The position numbers and the translations under genes are program-made. Below are positions 58,620 through 64,000 of a DNA stretch of 64,000 bases, in pieces; within the stretch, counting starts at the first letter, position 1, and each line of letters opens with the position of its first letter. Below the pieces are notes generated by a model that saw only the letters and a program-made list of their open reading frames with translations, searched no databases and was not told the origin of the DNA. Source of the DNA: Dillenia suffruticosa (Eukaryota > Streptophyta > Magnoliopsida > Dilleniales > Dilleniaceae); NCBI GenBank assembly GCA_033439265.1, contig JAVTVX010000015.1, positions 24,915,947 to 24,979,946 on the forward strand, written 5' to 3'.

Positions 58620-60359
58620 TACATGTCTAAAACAAGACAATGAAGAAAAATCTTCACATATTGTGTCATACAATTTATTCAAAAACCCTTACATATTACA
58701 ATCACCAATTCATTAAAACTCACATTCTTCCTCACTGTAATCAACTTCGTAGGATCACGATTAAAACAAATCTTCACCCGTCACAATCTCACATTGTTAT
58801 AGTATAACAGTCACACCATATCCACTATTTTTTTTAAACATAAAACAATAACTTATTAACATATAATTCAAATTGAACCCAACTTTTACAATTTGAACGC
58901 TAAATATAAATTTATAACAATTAAACAAATATACTAAATTTAAATTAATCTATATTAATTAAATATTAAATAATTAATAAATTGGTCAACATATCTTAAA
59001 CCCTAAATTTATACTAAAAATTCAACAAACATACTAAATTTATATTAATTAAGTATTGAACAATTAATAAATTTGTGAACATATGCTAAATGCTAAATTT
59101 ATACTAAATATTCAACAAACTCTAAATCTTAAATTAATAGTAAAATCTTAACAAACCTATTCAGAAAATATAACATATATCATTCATCATCAAATTAAAC
59201 ATTTCAAATAAGTTAATGAGCCTTTTTAGGAATTGCCATAGAAGGTTGCAGGAATCACCACAGAAAGTTGCATGTTGTACAACAAAGCTGCTAGATGTTG
59301 GTTTTTTCACTGGAATGCGCAGATGGTGGCCGAATTTTGCATTGGCAGAAGCTAGGGCGTAAGAGAGAATAGAGAAGAGAAGAGGAGACAAAGGGAAGAA
59401 GAGAGATGAGAGCTCACGTTATGAAGGGTGCGAATATGTCGCGGGTTCAACATGCGACATACATCTGTCGCCTCTTCAACCTACACGTGATATACGTATG
59501 TCACGTTTTTAACTCGTAACATTCATGGGTCACCTAACAAATTATTTTCCCTTTACTATTGTTTTAGATTTTTTTTTTAAATTGGCCCCTCCCTTGGTAA
59601 ATAATTTGTTAAGCAAATAATCCTAATTTTTCAAAATTTCCAAATATTTTCGGCTATTAATGACAAGATTTTTTTCCTTTCTAAATGCTCTTTAAAAATT
59701 AATTTTGGATTCAAATTGTTTTTATATTACAAAATATTGCTCGCAATAATATGACAATATTATCCCTTAAAAAATATAAAACAAATTTGTATATCAAACA
59801 ATATTTAATGAAACAAAAACTATATCACCCCTTAATCTTATCAACGGCTTGTTGATTCAATAACTGAATATTGGTATTTTTTAAACAAAGTTTCAAATTT
59901 AACTATTGTATACGGTAAAAACAGATGTTAGGAAAATATTACCCTTTAAAATTCTAACACTACTCAAATTAGATTTAACCGATGGTCTATATAAAAAAAT
60001 AAAAACTATATCATATGATCTTATACTATTGCTTTACGAATAAAAATTTTATACGAAAATATAATCATTTGTCTTAATAAAATGTTATTTTAAACTTTCA
60101 AAATTTTTAAATTTAAAAAGTTTCAATTAAAGTAAAACATATAGATACATGAAGTATGGATAGATAGTGATTTAGAAAAAAAAATAACAATGAGTAAGAA
60201 ATAAAATTGTATAAAAAAAAATGCAAGTATGAAACAATAATGAGTAAAAAAAAATACAAAACAAAACAAAACCAAGTATGAACATAAGTGATAGCTTTCT
60301 AAAAAAGTTATTGTATGTTTGCATGTTTCACCCAAAAAAATGGCTTTTGGTAATAAAGA
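58620..60359. other. AT-rich non-coding stretch
   Basis: No gene was recognised. At about 59440-59530 several ATGCGACAT/ATGTCGC-type inverted words cluster. Similar ATGTCGAA/ACGACAT words occur near 56530-56570, so they could mark the ends of the element carrying the gene at 56905-58619. Confidence 0.35.
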
Positions 60360-60630
60360 CGTTTTAGTCACTAAAGGTCCAATTGTGGTCACTAAAGCAC
60401 TTCAATAATAAAAAAAATATCGTCACTTAGTGGTTACTAATACTCGTTACTAAAAGTCATTAGTGACATAGTACAAAAAATCGTCATTAAAAGACCAAGT
60501 TAAGTGACCAAAATTCTTTTTCATCACCATATTAGAGATAAAAAAAGTCTAAGTGATCACCAAAAACAACTCGGTCAACACATTTAGTGATAACATTTTA
60601 TGACCAAAAAAGTAGTCACTAAAAGTGGAC
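60360..60630. repeat. Cluster of GTCACTAAAAG-type repeats
   Basis: GTCACTAAAG or GTCACTAAAAG variants occur in both directions at about 60369, 60389, 60413, 60443, 60460, 60483 and 60616. This is typical of subterminal repeats of a decayed DNA transposon. The ends were not located. Confidence 0.5.
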
Positions 60631-61670
60631 CGGTGGTCAGGTAGGAGCCAGTAGGAACATGTTGACCGATGAGAACTGTCGAGAATTAATTGGCACCCAT
60701 TGACAGCTATGTAAATCGAAAGTGCAGATGACACAACCAGCCTGAGACGGCGAACTCCGCAACAGTAACCTCAGCCACCACTGGCATCGGCAACCTGAAC
60801 TAGCGGAACCACCATCAAAACCAGTAGAACCGTGAGAACCAGTAGGAGTCAGTTGATTTGGGGTAGAGCTAACGGTGCGATTGGGCCGATCTCTGGGCTA
60901 AGTGGTTTTAAAAATACTTATATGTAACAAGAATTTTGTTTTGTCACCATGTATAAATATTTTATTTGGCAGCAATTTAATTATGGATGCCCATTAGAAA
61001 ATATCTTTAGTATAAATGAAAAAAAAAAATTGGATGCCTATGAAAATTAATTTGGGAGTCAAATCTTTTATAATAGAAAATTTTCTATAAAGCGATATGA
61101 AAAATACCTGTTAATAAATGAAAATACTTCCAAAGCATTGTATTTTTGGTAACCTATATCAATGACAAAAATTCCTGCCTTGTGTGGAAAAGGACCAAAT
61201 ACTCAAGACATTTAGAGATTCCGCATGAAATCGACCCACGGGTGAGAGCACACCGGCTTGATGAAAAGGAAAAATATGAAAATTTGTGAAAGGTAGTTTG
61301 TATGTTTATTCATGCAATGCTATTAAAATCTTTTAAAAGTGAGAAGGTGATGATAAAGGTATACTTAATCAACCTTTCTCATTTAGTTATTTTGAATGAT
61401 GATATACCATATAATGTATAGACATGGAAATATTTTTCTCATAAGTACATTAGAGTGTTTAGCTGTTAAATGTTTTTACATATTTCAAAAGATATTCAAA
61501 CTTGACGATAAAACCAAAGTTTATTTTCCTAGATTATAGGCATAATAGATTTGGGTAGAGAATATCAGATTTGAAGGTCACAAAAATAAATAGAACTATT
61601 GATGTGCCAAAGGTCATAAAAATACTCAAAAATATGGATGTAATTTTCATTGAAGATAATATTCAGAATG
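60631..61670. other. Non-coding stretch left of copia copy 4
   Basis: A moderately GC-rich patch (60640-60890) with repeated CCAGTAG(A/G)A words is followed by AT-rich DNA. No gene was recognised. Confidence 0.4.
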
Positions 61671-62107
61671 TATTGGTTAGTTATGTCCATGTGGGTATTA
61701 TGGAAAAATATCAAATTTTAATAGTTTAAAAATTGAATTAAGGAGAGCAGTTATAATTTTTTTTCTCGTTAACTCACTCTTCCATATTTATCTCCGAATA
61801 TTGAGACAACTTATTGGGTGTGGTTGCTTATAGATGTCCCTACATAAGAAACAAATAAGTGGTCAATTCTCTCTATAAGATAGTAAGATCATTTTTTAGA
61901 CAAACTAAATGCACATATCATTTTTTCTCAGAGAGAAAATTTGAGATGGTGACAATAAATTTTCAAGAAAGAAATTTCAGGTCATTTTTCGTCATTGAGT
62001 TTTGGGTCAGATATGGTGATATTGTGGTAGTGACTCGATTTACGTGGTTATCATTTCTACTGTGAGATTGTTTAAGAAAAGTTTCGTGGTATGAAATAAA
62101 TCTAATA
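61671..62107 (+). repeat. 5' LTR of copia copy 4
   Basis: It runs TATTGG to CTAATA. The right end is fixed by the adjacent primer site. It includes a wobble-rich form of the LTR stem-loop at about 62023-62054. Confidence 0.7.
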
Positions 62108-62120
62108 TCGGTATCAGAGC
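62108..62120 (+). promoter_or_regulatory. Primer-binding site, copy 4
   Basis: TCGGTATCAGAGC differs at one base from the initiator Met-tRNA type site. Confidence 0.92.
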
Positions 62121-63239
62121 ATATTTACATTTATTTTTTAAAAAATTATTTTTGGACTTTTTGAAAAATTAAAATGTGTAGGGTAAAATTTAGGATTTGG
62201 ATCACTGATAAATTTCATGAATCTAATTATATCACGATATTACCCATAACTCATAAATCACGAATGTGATTTTTTTTGTAACTTTCTAAGCATATTAGGG
62301 TTATCAAAACTATGGTCGAAATTCTCAATCAAAAACAATGACCACTTTAGAATTTAAATCAATCGATTTTGAGAATGAATTAATCTATGAAAATAGTTCA
62401 AACATGTTCTTGATGATCTAATATGCATGCTTAATATATTATTTATGTGTTTCTGTTGAGGGAAATTGAGTTTTCCAACTTGGCCACGAAAAGCGCGATA
62501 GAAAATGTTTAATTCACCGAAATTAGGATTTAAATCCTTTATAAAATTGAGTTTATAATGAATGGAGGAGGTTTAATTTTGATTTGCAGTCGAAATCGGC
62601 ACAAAAATTTGGCTGGAGAGGATTTTTCCGACAGTCAGGTCAAGATGACTTGGTTGCAGATCCATCGGACGAAGAAGACCCGACTTCGGTCCGCAAGGCT
62701 GAGCACTTCACGCGCGTGATAATGTAAGGAGTAGTTGTGTGGACTTCACCCGTGATGAGACACGTGAAGACCCAGTCAAAGATTCGTGCTAGTTCCGACC
62801 TGGATCTGTGTCCGACCCATGTCCCAACTTGGGACATGACCAGGGAGCGTGTGAGCACGCGTGTCAGATTTGCTGCACATCTATCATACGCTACAACATG
62901 CTACCAATGTGTGCAGGTGCATGACAGCACCGTCATCGGCGCATGGTGTCACATGGGGCCTCCAGCAGCGCGTCAGGCTTTGCTGGAATAAAATTTTTCA
63001 TTTTGTTTTAGGGTCTCATGCCATTAAATATGACTTTTGTGGCGTTTTTGTGTACTGAATTCAAATCCAAATGGTAAGATACAATCTCAGGTCATGGTAT
63101 ATGGTGTCTATTGACTCATATGCTTATTTTTTTGTTTATACTCGAATCATTTATGACTTATTAAATCATAGATTGTACAAAATTATGAAAATAAATATCA
63201 TATGTCACTAATTTCTCTCTTTTTTGTATAACAGAGATA
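62121..63239 (+). other. Untranslated leader of copy 4 with GC-rich island
   Basis: The island of higher GC spans about 62640-62985 with CACGCGCGTGA and GCGCATGG words. It is homologous in position and partly in sequence to the other leaders. Confidence 0.65.
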
Positions 63240-64000
63240 ATGATTATAACAAAAATTATCATATTTAATCTCGTAAAGGGAGACAAATTGAATGGTAACA
63301 ACTATGAGATTTGGCACCGAAAGATTTAATTAGTTTTTTTAGGAATAGAAACTAATTAAGGTTTTACAACACAAGATGAAGGACCCGAGAAAAGTACGAC
63401 TCCTCAGGCAAGATAGGATTAGGAGGTGTTTCGTGCATGGAAGCAAAAGGATGGTTTGGCTAGGGCAATATTTTTTTAATAGCATACACGACGATATGAT
63501 CTCGATTTATAAATAGTATTTTACTATGATATCAGTCTGGATTGCTCTTAAAAAGTATTTTGGCTCCCGATCAGCTCCTAAACTAACGATGATGAACTAT
63601 AAGTTTATTACCTATAAGAAGAGACAGAATCATAGCATGAAATAGCATCTCATGCATATATCGACGATAATCGCTTTTCTAAAGAATATAGGAGAGCCAA
63701 TATTGGATAAGTTTCAAATACTGGGAGTGATCCAGCCTTTATAAACTTTTGGGAGGTTGTTAAGACTTACCTCACACATAATGAAAGTATTTGTATTTTC
63801 ATTGATATGAGTAGGCACTGTGAGCTCGAGGAGAAGTGTTAGGAGGAGTCAAGGTCTGCTTCGAGTCTTGTTTTTGTGATAGAGTCGAGTAAAGGCTCCT
63901 GGGGTACCAAGCGTAAATGGTACAAGTGTGACAAGAAGACCAAAGATCATAGCAAGTAGAAGCTATCTATCAAGACCGATGACAAAGGACAAAAGCACAA
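63240..64000 (+). pseudogene. gag of copia copy 4 (broken, partial)
   Basis: The ATG at 63240 gives MIITKIIIFNLVKGDKLNGN, then NYEIWHRKI and a stop. Later parts align with TPQAR, YKFITYKKR and RHCELEEK-like segments of the other gags. It runs off the window before the zinc knuckle. Confidence 0.85.

Larger units (their letters stand above)
61671..64000 (+). mobile_element. Ty1/copia retrotransposon copy 4, cut by the window end
   Basis: It comprises the 5' LTR (61671-62107), primer site, leader and most of gag. It aligns with copies 1-3. The remainder should continue to the right of the window. The LTR start at TATTGG is chosen by analogy with copy 1. Confidence 0.85.

Overview
The window is nuclear DNA of a flowering plant, probably a eudicot. 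It is AT-rich, crowded with nested transposons, and has short exons of plant-specific gene families (a DC1 zinc-finger protein and a CNGC19/20-type channel). Nothing bacterial or organellar was seen, and no gene that looks fully intact was found.

The framework is one family of Ty1/copia LTR retrotransposons present five times. Copy 1 is 1986-9159 (+), copy 2 is 26820-33820 (+), copy 3 is 48784-55869 (+), copy 4 starts at 61671 (+) and runs off the right edge, and copy 5 is 12490-25542 (-). Each complete copy has two LTRs of about 455-525 bp, a primer-binding site matching the 3' end of initiator Met-tRNA, a leader of about 1 kb with a GC-rich island, gag with a CCHC knuckle, and pol in the order protease, integrase, reverse transcriptase, RNase H. 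A further 1.1 kb of conserved non-coding DNA precedes the polypurine tract. All copies carry stops and frameshifts. The protease active-site Asp is Asn in all four copies where it can be read.

Copy 5 is interrupted inside its integrase by a 6.0 kb CACTA (En/Spm) DNA transposon at 16030-21998, with CACTACAAAA ends and a 3-bp ATA target duplication. The CACTA carries a broken TnpD-type gene (DUF4216-like part), a possible second spliced gene, GC-rich islands and an internal direct duplication.

Host genes are remnants between the transposons. At 9296-10368 (-) a three-DC1-domain protein is readable but for one frame change and one stop near its C-terminus. Across 33978-47689 (-) four exons of a CNGC19/20-like cyclic-nucleotide-gated channel keep splice sites and order but carry stops and indels, and the exons for the membrane-spanning core were not found. 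Coding-like pieces of an unrecognised gene flank copy 5 at 11968-12480 and 25665-25727. The CNGC introns and flanks hold a SINE with a perfect 17-bp target duplication, a TAA-flanked MITE, LINE pieces and an old copia fragment. The right arm holds a decayed Mutator-type/plant-mobile-domain gene (56905-58619, -) before copy 4.

The least-explained signals are two RNA-type stem-loops shared by the copia copies. One lies in the LTRs and shows compensatory base changes. The other is exactly 62 nt long in the 3' non-coding region. All reading was done by eye; family names rest on remembered motifs, not on database searches.
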